The position numbers and the translations under genes were made by a program. The notes under the pieces were generated by a model. The model was not told where the DNA came from and did not search any database. It saw only the letters and a list, made by a program, of their open reading frames with translations. DNA of 64,000 bases, from contig NZ_FOFI01000007.1 in the NCBI RefSeq assembly GCF_900110605.1, positions 1 through 64,000 on the forward strand. The letters run 5' to 3'. Positions within the stretch are counted from its first letter, which is position 1. The number at the start of each line of letters is the position of its first letter. This DNA is from Epilithonimonas lactis (lineage in GTDB: Bacteria > Bacteroidota > Bacteroidia > Flavobacteriales > Weeksellaceae). Of the stretch, positions 12,496 through 21,788 are shown piece after piece.

Positions 12496-13239
12496 ATGAA
12501 AGGACTAAAATTGACAACCGTCTTCGTTTTACTGACGGGAATTTCACTGTTTTTCAATACAATAAAAGCACAGCAATTGTCAACAGCAAATTCAGAATTA
12601 AATTCAAAGGATAAGAGCATTATCACCATTTCATCATTTACAGCACAAGGAAAACTGACTGAATTGAAAAAAGCTTTCAATTCAGGGCTTGATGCAGGTT
12701 TGACCATCAACGAAATCAAAGAAATGCTGGTACATTCGTATGCTTACTGCGGTTTTCCAAGAAGCATTAGAGGTTTGCAGACCTTTATGGAAGTGTTGGA
12801 AGAGCGAAAAACAAAAGACATCAAAGATACCCAAGGAGCTGAAGCTTCGCCGATTATTGATGATAAAACCAAGTACGAAAGAGGTAAAAAGATATTGGGA
12901 GAACTTTCTGGCGCGCCGCAACCTGATAAACTTTCAGGATATTCTGCATTTGCACCTGCGATTGATACTTTTTTAAAGGAACACCTGTTTGCAGATATTT
13001 TCGAAAGAGATGTGTTGACTTTTAAACAGAGAGAATTGGTAACCATTTCAATTATCACCGCCATTGGCGATGCAGACCCGATGTTGCAGTCGCATTTGGG
13101 ACTTTCATTAAATGTCGGTTGGTCGCCCGAACAGTTGAATGAATTTGTTAATGTTATCACTCCGACCATCAGTAAGGAAAAATCAGCAGCGGCTGCTACA
13201 GTTCTGAAAGAAGTTTTAAAAACAAGAAAATCAAAATAA
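12496..13239 (+). CDS. Exported carboxymuconolactone decarboxylase family protein, two domains
   Basis: A 247-residue protein with a signal peptide (to about KAQQ) and two tandem CMD helical domains. The first has TINEIKEMLVHSYAYCGFPRSIRGL, here split as TINEIKEMLV and YAYCGFPRSIRGL, and the second LTFKQRELVTISI followed by LQSHLGLSLNVGWSPEQL. Only one cysteine is present near the expected active site and the CxxH peroxidase motif is not complete, so AhpD-like peroxidase activity is doubtful. Clustered with flavodoxin and cupin genes as in many AraC-controlled redox clusters. Function remains unproven. Confidence 0.85.
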   Translation: MKGLKLTTVFVLLTGISLFFNTIKAQQLSTANSELNSKDKSIITISSFTAQGKLTELKKAFNSGLDAGLTINEIKEMLVHSYAYCGFPRSIRGLQTFMEVLEERKTKDIKDTQGAEASPIIDDKTKYERGKKILGELSGAPQPDKLSGYSAFAPAIDTFLKEHLFADIFERDVLTFKQRELVTISIITAIGDADPMLQSHLGLSLNVGWSPEQLNEFVNVITPTISKEKSAAAATVLKEVLKTRKSK

Positions 13240-13255
13240 ATTTAAAATTTTACAA

Positions 13256-13738
13256 ATGAAAAAAGCATCATTTCTGACGTCTCTAAGTTTTGTGATTCTC
13301 ATTTTTTCAAACAGTCAACTGAAGTCTCAAACTCAAAAAACAATGCAGACTGAATCTAAAATCCTGTTTGAAAAAGGCGAAAAAGTAAAAAACGAAAATT
13401 TTACAGGAACCGCTTACCTGAAAATGTTGGTAACGAATAACCCTGAAAATCCAATTACCGTCGGCAACGTCACTTTCGAACCGGGCGCAAGAAACCGCTG
13501 GCACAAACATCTGGGAGGACAGATTCTATTGGTAACAGACGGCGTCGGCTACTATCAGGAAAGAGGACAACCAAAGAAAATTCTACGAAAAGGCGATGTT
13601 ATCAAATGTCCGCCCAACGTAGAGCACTGGCACGGCGCAAGTATCGACAGTCATTTTTCGCATCTTGCCATTGGAAACAGTGATAAGGAGGCGGTGATTT
13701 GGTTGCAGCCTGTGACAGAGGAGGAATATTTGAAATAA
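13256..13738 (+). CDS. Exported cupin-domain protein
   Basis: A 160-residue protein: signal peptide (to about LKSQ), then a single cupin barrel. Metal ligands of the first motif are His83 and His85 (RWHKHLGGQ) with Gln89 in the place of the usual Glu, and His124/His126 (NVEHWHGA) for the second motif. This is the form seen in cupins encoded next to carboxymuconolactone decarboxylase genes, as here with a 16-bp gap. Last gene of the cluster; a terminator hairpin follows at 13775. Confidence 0.87.
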   Translation: MKKASFLTSLSFVILIFSNSQLKSQTQKTMQTESKILFEKGEKVKNENFTGTAYLKMLVTNNPENPITVGNVTFEPGARNRWHKHLGGQILLVTDGVGYYQERGQPKKILRKGDVIKCPPNVEHWHGASIDSHFSHLAIGNSDKEAVIWLQPVTEEEYLK

Positions 13739-13774
13739 GAGATTGTCTCGTAAAATTAAAAGAATTAAATAAAA

Positions 13775-13808
13775 AAATGGCCCCATCTAGATTAAGATGG
13801 AGCCATTT
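13775..13808. terminator. Hairpin terminator after cupin gene
   Basis: 14-bp stem with one mismatch (AAATGGCCCCATCT and AGATGGAGCCATTT) with a 6-nt loop; A-run upstream and TTT downstream. It separates convergent genes, the cupin and the beta-galactosidase. Nearly the same stem as the hairpin at 5816-5847. Confidence 0.65.
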
Positions 13809-13934
13809 AGCTGTTTGTGAACTACACGAGCGTCTTTTCGCAAACTTTCATAAATGATTTGGCTTGAGTCAAATTATTCGGGAGTTACAGAACTATTTTA
13901 TCAAGTAATTTCTTTGATTAAAAGTGATAAAAAT

Positions 13935-16346
13935 CTATTTAGTTATAAAACTCTGGGTTGTCTGCTTTAGGTCCGCTCCTTTTACTTTCAATTTTACGGT
14001 GCCGCTTTTCTGGCTCGAACGCAAGATGGCCATGGCAAAACCTTTATACATCGTTTTTTTATTGCCACTGAACAGGTCATCGCTAGAATGGTCGCCGTTA
14101 TCAAGCGCTATTAGTTTTCCTTCACCGCTGACCTCGAAAGTGAGTTCGCCAGATGCTGTAGGAACTTTGTTCCCTTTGTTGTCGATCGCATAGACTTTCA
14201 CATATTGTAGGTCCATTCCATTGGCTTTCCAGTTGGTATTTTCTGCTTCTATTTTTAAGGCAACGGCTTTTCCTGTGGTTTTCAGTTCGTGTCGGGCAAC
14301 TTCCTTACCATTCTTTTTAGCGACGGCAGTAATGGTACCAGAAGAGTAGGGAACATCTTTCCAGTAAATGGTATTCCGTTTTTTCACATCCATACTATTC
14401 TGTTGCACTCCGAAAGATTTTCCATTGATGAATAATTCTACTTCTTCGGCGTTGGTGTAGGTGTAAAGATTATATTTTTCGTTCACAACCCGATTCCAAT
14501 GTGCTGAGATGACCTTTTGTCCTACGATCTGGTCGTTCCACATTTTTGATTCGCCTTCACTATCCACAATACCAATATGAACAATGGGTTCTTCTGTGAA
14601 AATACTTTTTGTCAACCACGCTTGCGGAAAAGGCTCCATTGAATGATTGAAAAATGAATAGTTCCATCCCTTTCTCGGCCAGCCTTGCGATTCTCCCCAA
14701 TATTCTATGCCGCCCCAATAGGCCAATCCCACCATTTTGTCTCGATCCATCCCAAAATAAGGTGCTGCCAGTTCATTCGTCACAGCCTCACTTTGGTAGA
14801 TGATCATGTTGGGCGCGTGTTTCAGATAGGTTTGATAATCATCCCAAACGTAATTGAAACTCGCCACTTCAGTGACGGTCGCCAATTCCGGCGGAATGAT
14901 ATTGGCTTCAACCTTAAAATCAGGATTTGCTTTAATGATGCCTCCGGCTCGTGCAGGATACATTGCAACAGTGGTTTTGCGGGTAGGATCGTAACGTTTT
15001 GCCACAACATCCATCAATCGGTACGTGGTAACGCCCCAGTCGCTTGTCGGGAAATTCCAGCGTTCTTCCTGAAACTGAAGTTCATTTCCAAAACTCCACA
15101 TGATCACTGAAGGATGGTTTCTGTCCCTTTTGATCCACTCCTTCATATTGGCGTACCAGATTTCGTTCCACGGTTTGCGACCTGCCCATGCGCGGATGCT
15201 GCCCCATTTATCGTACAACTCATCCACTACCAAAATTCCTTTTTCATCTGCGAGATCGAAGAATGATTCAGAATACGGATTGTGTGAGGTGCGGATGTGG
15301 TTAAAGCCAAATGCTTTCAGCTGATCCATCATTCGGGCAATGGAAGTTTCATAGGCTGCGGCACCGACTGCACCGAGATCGTGATGATTGGCAACGCCTT
15401 TTAAAAAGACTTTTTTTCCGTTTAATTTCATCCCGAATTCTTTAGAAAATTCAATCGTGCGGATGCCAAATTTTTTGGTCAGTTTGTCGACCACTTTGCC
15501 ATCTAAGACCAATTCGACTTCTGCTGAATAAAGATTTGGCGTTTCGCAACTCCAGAGTTGTGGATTAGCAACATATACTTTTGGTAATGCAACCTCCACT
15601 TCAAAAAGATTAGATTTTTTTGGTGCGAGCGTTTTGGTCTCTGCGACCTGTTTGCCTTGTGGTGAAAATATTTTAGTTGTAATTTCAAGGTCGTATTGTT
15701 TGTTCTGGATGCCTGCGATTTCTACCTGCACATTGACTTCAGCGTTTTGGTTTGAAATGTTTGGAGTGGTAATGAAAATCCCGTGGCGTGCTATTGAGAC
15801 ACTGTCTTTCACTACCAAATGAACATCACGAAAAAGACCTCCACCAGTATACCAACGGGAGTTTTCGTTTTCACCGGTAGAGGCACGGACAGCCACCACG
15901 TTCGTTTCATTATATTTGACAGCGTCCGCTATATCAGCTTCGAAACAGAGATAGCCGTAATCGGTGCCACCAATTTTTTTTCCATTAAGCCAGACATCAC
16001 CGTGCAGCATAATGCCTTCAAAATCCAGCAAAACTCTTTTGCCTTTCCAGGACTCATCGGCCTTAAATGTTTTCCGGTACCAGCCAATTCCCATTGCTTT
16101 GTAACCCCGGTTTTTGCTTGCTGTCTTATCCCACGGCTGCTCGATCTGGAAATCGTGAGGCAGATCCAATGGTCGCCAATCGCTATCGTTGAAATTTACT
16201 TCTTTTGCATCGGGAATATCGCCGGCTTTAAATTTCCATCCGAAATTAAAAAGTTGCGAGATCCGCACCTTATTATTGTTATTTTGTCCGGATAGGGAAG
16301 TTGTACAAAAAATACAAACCAATAGTAGTGCTGTAATTTTTTTCAT
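13935..16346 (-). CDS. Exported beta-galactosidase, glycoside hydrolase family 2
   Basis: An 803-residue protein with signal peptide (to about SLSGQ), N-terminal sugar-binding jelly-roll (about 35-180, VWLNGKKIGG), immunoglobulin-like domain, catalytic barrel (about 310-600) and two C-terminal beta domains including a DUF4982-like one. Acid/base is Glu422 (WSFGNE) and the nucleophile Glu520 (YQSE). It is the last gene of the galK-galT-galM-symporter operon, so it should release galactose from galactosides in the periplasm or outside, for uptake by the symporter. Intact, unlike the GH2 gene at 2892. Exact substrate (lactose or plant/host galactoside) cannot be read. Confidence 0.9.
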   Translation of the reverse strand: MKKITALLLVCIFCTTSLSGQNNNNKVRISQLFNFGWKFKAGDIPDAKEVNFNDSDWRPLDLPHDFQIEQPWDKTASKNRGYKAMGIGWYRKTFKADESWKGKRVLLDFEGIMLHGDVWLNGKKIGGTDYGYLCFEADIADAVKYNETNVVAVRASTGENENSRWYTGGGLFRDVHLVVKDSVSIARHGIFITTPNISNQNAEVNVQVEIAGIQNKQYDLEITTKIFSPQGKQVAETKTLAPKKSNLFEVEVALPKVYVANPQLWSCETPNLYSAEVELVLDGKVVDKLTKKFGIRTIEFSKEFGMKLNGKKVFLKGVANHHDLGAVGAAAYETSIARMMDQLKAFGFNHIRTSHNPYSESFFDLADEKGILVVDELYDKWGSIRAWAGRKPWNEIWYANMKEWIKRDRNHPSVIMWSFGNELQFQEERWNFPTSDWGVTTYRLMDVVAKRYDPTRKTTVAMYPARAGGIIKANPDFKVEANIIPPELATVTEVASFNYVWDDYQTYLKHAPNMIIYQSEAVTNELAAPYFGMDRDKMVGLAYWGGIEYWGESQGWPRKGWNYSFFNHSMEPFPQAWLTKSIFTEEPIVHIGIVDSEGESKMWNDQIVGQKVISAHWNRVVNEKYNLYTYTNAEEVELFINGKSFGVQQNSMDVKKRNTIYWKDVPYSSGTITAVAKKNGKEVARHELKTTGKAVALKIEAENTNWKANGMDLQYVKVYAIDNKGNKVPTASGELTFEVSGEGKLIALDNGDHSSDDLFSGNKKTMYKGFAMAILRSSQKSGTVKLKVKGADLKQTTQSFITK

Positions 16347-16400
16347 ATTAATTTTTATTGAGTTTGAGCCTTTTTAATTATTAACTATTAAAATTTAAGA

Positions 16401-18119
16401 TTACCAAAACCGGACGTAAAGTGCTGTCAGTAAAAGTAATGTAATGACAATTAAAACCATTGTTTTTGGGTCTACTTTGAACATTGTTCTATCAATTTCA
16501 AATGCTTTCGGATTAATTTTTGGTCCTGCCATACTAATGAGTATCATGATCAAAACAGTGATAAAAAATGACCAGGCCATATTAATTAAAAATGGAATCT
16601 CTGTGATGATATGAACCACGCCATTTTCTAATTTTTCATAGGTAAAAGCTGTATATAACCAGGTTTCTCTTCCGAAGATATCTACCGCAAAATTGTTGAA
16701 AAATACAGAAAGCACAAATCCTAAAATAACTCCGACCAATGCTGCGGTTCCAGTCGTTCTTTTCCAAAACATACCAAGAAAGAACATTGCAAAAACACCA
16801 GGACTTATAAATCCTGTATATTTCTGGATAAAAGTAAATCCTCCCTCACCACCAATTCCCAGCACATCTGTCCAGGTAAATGACAGAGCGATTAGCATTG
16901 CAGAGATGATGGCCCAACGTCCCATCCTTACCATTTGAATTTCCGTTGCATCCGACTTGATGTATTTTTTATAGATATCCAATGTAAAAATAGTGGAAAT
17001 ACTGTTGACCTTTCCGGCAAGGGAAGCGACAATCGCCGCAGTGAGTGCTGCTACAGCAAGTCCCTTAAGACCTGTTGGCAAAAACTGTAGAATAGCTGAG
17101 TATGCACCATCTTTCACGCCATTGAATCCTTGTAAATGTCCTTTCGAATATAAAACATACGCAGCTATTCCCGGAAGCATTACGATAATCGGCATGAATA
17201 ATTTTAAAAATCCTGCAAACAAAATTCCTGTTCTCGCAGTTTTCAGATCTGCTCCCAAAGCTCTTTGTGTAATATATTGGTTACATCCCCAATAGTTAAG
17301 CTGTACGATCCACTGTCCTGCAAAATACATCGCCAGACCAGGCAAAACCACATATTTCTGAACCTGCAAATTTTCAGGCATTGCCAATGTCGTCGTACTG
17401 ACAGATGGTTTATCCAAAATAAGATTAAAATGCTGTGGCGCTTCCTTCAGTAATGTTTGAAAACCTGCAATTGCATTACCAATTTCTTTTCCATTTATCC
17501 TCTGATCCACAATTTGAAGGGCCATGTAGACAGTAGCAAATCCGCCAATGATAAGAACTGCTACCTGAATGACGTCGGTAAAGCCAATAACCTTCATTCC
17601 GCCCAGTCCAATGAGGAGCGCCATGATCAACAAAGTGATCATAATTGCATGAAAATTATGACCACCTAATAAGGTGTCAATTGCCAAAGCCCCTAAGTAA
17701 AGAATAGAGCTAAGGTTCACGATGATATACAAAAACAACCAAAAAACCGCCATGATCAAAGAAACCGATTTGTTGTATCGAACTTCTAAAAACTGTGGCA
17801 TGGTGTAGATCTTGTTTTTTAGATAAATAGGAATAAACCAGATCGCAACAATGATCAATGCAATTGCGGCGATCCATTCGTACGCGGCAACTGCAATACC
17901 TACGAAAAAACCTTCTCCACTCATCCCGATAAATTGCTCGGCAGAGATATTGGAAGCGATCAAGCTAGCACCTATAGCCCACCAAGTGAGTGAGCCTTCT
18001 GCCAGGAAATAATCTTTACTGCCCGAAGATCTTGATTTTTTTCTGTAATAGATCCAAAGTCCATATCCTATGATCATTACGAAATACACTAAGAATACAA
18101 TGATATCTAGAGTTTCCAT
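16401..18119 (-). CDS. Sodium/galactose-type symporter (SSS family)
   Basis: A 572-residue inner-membrane protein with about 14 hydrophobic segments. The YFLAEGSLTWWAIGASLIASNISAEQ region is split here as YFLAEGSLTWWAIGASL and IASNISAEQFIGMSG; it is the sugar-binding signature of the SGLT branch of the solute:sodium symporter family (as in vSGLT). GFTDVIQVAVLIIGG and the GAGL-type helix breaks agree. It overlaps galM by 13 bp and lies between galM and the beta-galactosidase, so galactose (or glucose) uptake is the likely role. Confidence 0.9.
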   Translation of the reverse strand: METLDIIVFLVYFVMIIGYGLWIYYRKKSRSSGSKDYFLAEGSLTWWAIGASLIASNISAEQFIGMSGEGFFVGIAVAAYEWIAAIALIIVAIWFIPIYLKNKIYTMPQFLEVRYNKSVSLIMAVFWLFLYIIVNLSSILYLGALAIDTLLGGHNFHAIMITLLIMALLIGLGGMKVIGFTDVIQVAVLIIGGFATVYMALQIVDQRINGKEIGNAIAGFQTLLKEAPQHFNLILDKPSVSTTTLAMPENLQVQKYVVLPGLAMYFAGQWIVQLNYWGCNQYITQRALGADLKTARTGILFAGFLKLFMPIIVMLPGIAAYVLYSKGHLQGFNGVKDGAYSAILQFLPTGLKGLAVAALTAAIVASLAGKVNSISTIFTLDIYKKYIKSDATEIQMVRMGRWAIISAMLIALSFTWTDVLGIGGEGGFTFIQKYTGFISPGVFAMFFLGMFWKRTTGTAALVGVILGFVLSVFFNNFAVDIFGRETWLYTAFTYEKLENGVVHIITEIPFLINMAWSFFITVLIMILISMAGPKINPKAFEIDRTMFKVDPKTMVLIVITLLLLTALYVRFW

Positions 18120-19216
18120 AAGTTGTTGTTTGCTGAAAATTTGTAAATAGTTTTTGACGAGTATTTTTCTCCCGGTCTCAAAATAGTGGAAGGAAAATCA
18201 TCTTGGTTTGGAGAATTCGGGAAATGTTGGGTTTCCAGACAAAATCCTGTTCTCATTTTATTTCTTCCACCAGATTTATTCGGAAATTTCCCATCCAAAA
18301 AGTTTCCGGAATAAAACTGCAAGCCAGGTTCGGTTGTCGAAACTTCCATTAGTCTTCCACTTCTTTCGTGGTAAACGCTGGCCACTTTTCGCAAGCCCGA
18401 GCCATCGATAATCCATGTGTGATCATAGCCAGTAGCAATCAGCAACTGTTCATCATTATTGGAAATGTCTTCTCCGATCACTTTGGGATTATTAAAATCA
18501 AAAGACGTGTTGTGCACTTTCCCCCGCTCACCAGTGGGAACCAAGTTGGAATTTATCGGAAGGAATTTATCTGCGTAGATCTGTAATTTGTGATCAATAA
18601 TGGGCTCTGAAAAATTTCCGCTCAGATTAAAATATGAATGCTGTGTCAGGTTGATAACCGTGGTCTTGTCTGTTTGAGCTTCGTAAGTAATTTCCAAACT
18701 GTTGTCCTCTTTCAAAGTGTAGAAAACTGTGGTGGTCAGATTTCCAGGAAAATTCTGTTCGCCGTCTTTACTAAAATTGGAGAGTTTTAAGGTCGGGAAT
18801 TCAGTGTTTTCCAAAACTTCGACATCCCAGATTTTATGGCTGAAACCTTGTCCTCCTCCGTGTAATGCATTGGTTTTGTCGTTTTTGTTAAGAAAATACT
18901 CCTTTCCGTCGATGGTAAATTTTCCTCCCGAAATTCGATTCACATATCTTCCGACAATGGCACCGTAGTAGTACTCGTTTTCAAGATAGTCCTTCGGATC
19001 CACAAAGCCTAAAACAACATCTTCCCAGTTTCCATTTTGATCTGGAGCCAATAGGGAAGTGATGATGCCACCAAGATCAATAATCTCAACGCACATACCA
19101 TTTTTATTTTTTAAGGTATAGCAGTTGATGGTTTGACCATCTTTTGTGATACCAAAATTGGAAACTTCTACTGTATTGGAAGTGGTCTGCGTTAAATTTA
19201 TTTCTCTATTTTCCAT
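18107..19216 (-). CDS. galM: Aldose 1-epimerase (mutarotase)
   Basis: A 369-residue cytoplasmic protein that interconverts alpha and beta galactose, feeding galactokinase. Family marks: ALHGGGQGF with a catalytic His, VINLTQHSYFNLSG with the second His, LQFYSGNFLDG, and the catalytic Glu in FCLETQHFPNSPNQ. There is no signal peptide. The gene overlaps the symporter start by 13 bp and follows galT by 47 bp in the same operon. Confidence 0.92.
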   Translation of the reverse strand: MENREINLTQTTSNTVEVSNFGITKDGQTINCYTLKNKNGMCVEIIDLGGIITSLLAPDQNGNWEDVVLGFVDPKDYLENEYYYGAIVGRYVNRISGGKFTIDGKEYFLNKNDKTNALHGGGQGFSHKIWDVEVLENTEFPTLKLSNFSKDGEQNFPGNLTTTVFYTLKEDNSLEITYEAQTDKTTVINLTQHSYFNLSGNFSEPIIDHKLQIYADKFLPINSNLVPTGERGKVHNTSFDFNNPKVIGEDISNNDEQLLIATGYDHTWIIDGSGLRKVASVYHERSGRLMEVSTTEPGLQFYSGNFLDGKFPNKSGGRNKMRTGFCLETQHFPNSPNQDDFPSTILRPGEKYSSKTIYKFSANNNLWKL

Positions 19217-19263
19217 TGCTGATCATTATTGACCGATTGCTATTATTGATGAATTCAACCTGA

Positions 19264-20322
19264 TTAATTTTTACTTTTATAATGTACCAGAGGAAGGTCT
19301 CTCAGGATCTGCGCACTTTGTTCAGGCGTAATGTCGCGCTGGGCCTCAGCAAGAAGTTCGTATCCCACCATAAATTTTTTCACCGTTGCCGAGCGTAACA
19401 ATGGCGGGTAAAACATCATGTGGAAATGCCACTCAGGATGTTCCTCACCATCTGTTGGCGCTTGATGGATGCCGGCAGAATAAGGAAATGAGACCTGAAA
19501 AAGATTATCATATTTTACGGTATTGATTTTTAGGATTTCTGCGAAAGCAGTTTTTTCTTCGCCAGTCATCTCAAGGATATTGCAAAGATGTCTCTTACTT
19601 ATGATCATCGTTTCGTATGGCCAGACAGCCCAAAAGGGAACCAGTGATACAAAATGTTCATTTTCGAAAACAATCCTTTCTCTGCTTTCCAATTCTTTTT
19701 TTAAATAATCTGCCAGGAGGGAAGTTTGATTCTTTTGGAAATACTTCTGAAGGTTCTCCTGAGTTTTTGCAACCAAAGTTGGAATACTGGACTGAGACCA
19801 GATCTGTCCGTGCGGATGCGGATTGCTACATCCCATTGTACTTCCTTTGTTTTCGAAGATCTGTACGTGGTTGATGTAATCCAAAGCACCAAGTGTTCGA
19901 TATTCATTCTGCCAGACTTCTATCACTTTTGTCAAATTATCTACAGACATTTCCGGAATTGTAAGGCTGTGATCTTCGGAAAAACAGACCACACGGTTGA
20001 TCCCGCGCTCAGGTTTTAACTTGAAGAAATCATCAGTAAATGTCTCTTCCGGATTCCATTCGGTATCTTCTTTCATGAGTGAGCCAAAATCGTTATCGAA
20101 AACGTAAACGCCTTTATATTTTGCGTTGATGTCCCCATTTACTCTTTGGTTTCCGGCACATAGGTAGCAGTCGGGATCGTGCGTTGGAAGAGGTTCTTCA
20201 TCGAAGCTTTCTTGTTGTCCCTGCCATGGTCTTTTGGATCGTTGTGGCGACACGAGAACCCATTCGTCAAGGAGAGGATTATATCTTCTGTGTGGGTGTT
20301 CTTTATAGTTAAATGTTGACAT
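19264..20322 (-). CDS. galT: Galactose-1-phosphate uridylyltransferase
   Basis: A 352-residue enzyme of the Leloir pathway that exchanges UMP between UDP-glucose and galactose-1-phosphate. The active-site HPH triad is at 169-171 (NPHPHGQIW), the metal site has Cys52 and Cys55 (CYLC), and the later FVPFWAVWPYE-like LVPFWAVWPYETM and HPEWHFHMMFYPP are conserved. Start overlaps the galK end by 14 bp, showing translational coupling. Confidence 0.95.
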   Translation of the reverse strand: MSTFNYKEHPHRRYNPLLDEWVLVSPQRSKRPWQGQQESFDEEPLPTHDPDCYLCAGNQRVNGDINAKYKGVYVFDNDFGSLMKEDTEWNPEETFTDDFFKLKPERGINRVVCFSEDHSLTIPEMSVDNLTKVIEVWQNEYRTLGALDYINHVQIFENKGSTMGCSNPHPHGQIWSQSSIPTLVAKTQENLQKYFQKNQTSLLADYLKKELESRERIVFENEHFVSLVPFWAVWPYETMIISKRHLCNILEMTGEEKTAFAEILKINTVKYDNLFQVSFPYSAGIHQAPTDGEEHPEWHFHMMFYPPLLRSATVKKFMVGYELLAEAQRDITPEQSAQILRDLPLVHYKSKN

Positions 20323-21493
20323 TGATTTCGTATTTTAATGTTCCTTCAGAAATTTTCACAGGATATATTTTGAGATTGATATTAAATTTTTTCAGATATA
20401 CTTTTGCAATAATTTCCGCCACTTTTTCCGCCTGGTCTTTTCTTATAAGATTGATGGAGCATCCGCCAAAGCCACCGCCCATCATTCTTGCTCCCAAAAC
20501 ACCATCTAATTTTAATGTTTCATTCACCAAAAAATCAAGTTCTTCACAGCTTACACCATATTGCTTTGAAAGTCCGTAGTGCGTTTGAGATAATAGTTTA
20601 CCCAGAACTTCATATTCACCCGTTGTAAGAGCTTCTGCAGCTAAACCTACACGCTGTATTTCCTCAATCACAAAAATGCATTTCTCATAGATTGAGCTTC
20701 CTAACTGGTTTCTGATTTGGTTCGCCATTTCTATGGTAACATTTCTCCAGTTTTTGACTTCTGTAAAATTACTTTTAATCAGTTCAAGTCCTTTTTCTAC
20801 GTCCTTCCTGACGTCATTATATCCGGAGGCAAGCAATGAATGCTTTACACAACTGTCGAATAGGACCAGTGTGTTTTCTCCCAGGTCAGCATTGTAATAT
20901 TCGTATTCCAAAGTATCGCAATCGAGCTTGAATACTTTATCTTTCTTGCCAAATACAGAAGAAAACTGATCCATAATGCCACAGTTTACGCCTGCAAACA
21001 TATGTTCTGCTTTCTGACTGATCAAAGCAATCTCTTTCTTTGAAAAATTGAAATCGAAAAGTTGATCGAGGGCAAATGCAAAACCACATTCTAACGCCGC
21101 AGACGATGAAAGACCTGCTCCAATAGGAATTGTGCTGCTAAATGCCAACTTTACAGAACCGACTTTTTTCCCCCTTTCCTGCATCTGATTGATGACACCC
21201 AACAGATAATTGGTCCACGAAATATCTCCTGAAGGTCTTAGTGGTTGCAGATGGTCCAATGTATAGTGATCGTCCATATCAATGGCGAAAAAATGGCTTT
21301 TCTCGCTTTCCTCATTCTTAGAGATAGCGATGCAAATGTATTTGTCAATGGCAGCCGGGAGTACAAAACCATTGTTGTAGTCGATATGTTCTCCGATGAT
21401 ATTGATCCTACCAGGAGAAAGAACGATCATTGACGGTTCCTCACCATATAGATTCTTGAAGATCTCATTGGTTTTATTTACCAGTTTTGTCAT
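20309..21493 (-). CDS. galK: Galactokinase
   Basis: A 394-residue GHMP kinase that phosphorylates galactose. Signature SPGRINIIGEHIDYNNGFVLP near the N-terminus is shown by SPGRINIIGEHIDYN, the ATP motif is PIGAGLSSSAALE, and the C-terminal motif is GARMMGGGFGGCSI. First gene of the operon galK-galT-galM-symporter-beta-galactosidase. No galE is present in the window, so UDP-galactose epimerase must be encoded elsewhere. Divergent from a GntR regulator which is the likely controller. Confidence 0.95.
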   Translation of the reverse strand: MTKLVNKTNEIFKNLYGEEPSMIVLSPGRINIIGEHIDYNNGFVLPAAIDKYICIAISKNEESEKSHFFAIDMDDHYTLDHLQPLRPSGDISWTNYLLGVINQMQERGKKVGSVKLAFSSTIPIGAGLSSSAALECGFAFALDQLFDFNFSKKEIALISQKAEHMFAGVNCGIMDQFSSVFGKKDKVFKLDCDTLEYEYYNADLGENTLVLFDSCVKHSLLASGYNDVRKDVEKGLELIKSNFTEVKNWRNVTIEMANQIRNQLGSSIYEKCIFVIEEIQRVGLAAEALTTGEYEVLGKLLSQTHYGLSKQYGVSCEELDFLVNETLKLDGVLGARMMGGGFGGCSINLIRKDQAEKVAEIIAKVYLKKFNINLKIYPVKISEGTLKYEINVNI

Positions 21494-21788
21494 TATATTA
21501 TTATAGTATCTGTAAAAGTGTTTGTCAAATCTAAACGAGGCTTTCTTAAAATAATTTAAATCACTAAAATTAATCTCTGCTCTTTATTTTTATTGATTTT
21601 CGTTCTTAGTTATTACAAAATTTCGATTTATATTCCATAGGAAAAGAATCGCAAAGTGTCTGTTCAAGGTCTTTTGTTAATTTTAAATTAACTATTTGTT
21701 AAGAGATGTTTAAAACTAAAAAAGTTTATGTTAATTTACATACCAATACCTACCAGTTTTTGTTATTATCCAACTAGATTGTTTTAAA
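21494..21788. promoter_or_regulatory. Divergent control region between galK and the GntR gene
   Basis: This 295-bp gap should hold both promoters and the regulator site. On the minus strand TAGATTTG (21526-21533) fits the Bacteroidota -7 element. Next to it an E. coli-like TTGACA, 17 nt, TATAAT occurs at 21500-21528, placing a start at the galK ATG itself. Near the GntR gene TACCAATACCTACC (21741-21754) has repeated TACC steps and is a candidate operator. None is proven. Confidence 0.45.
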
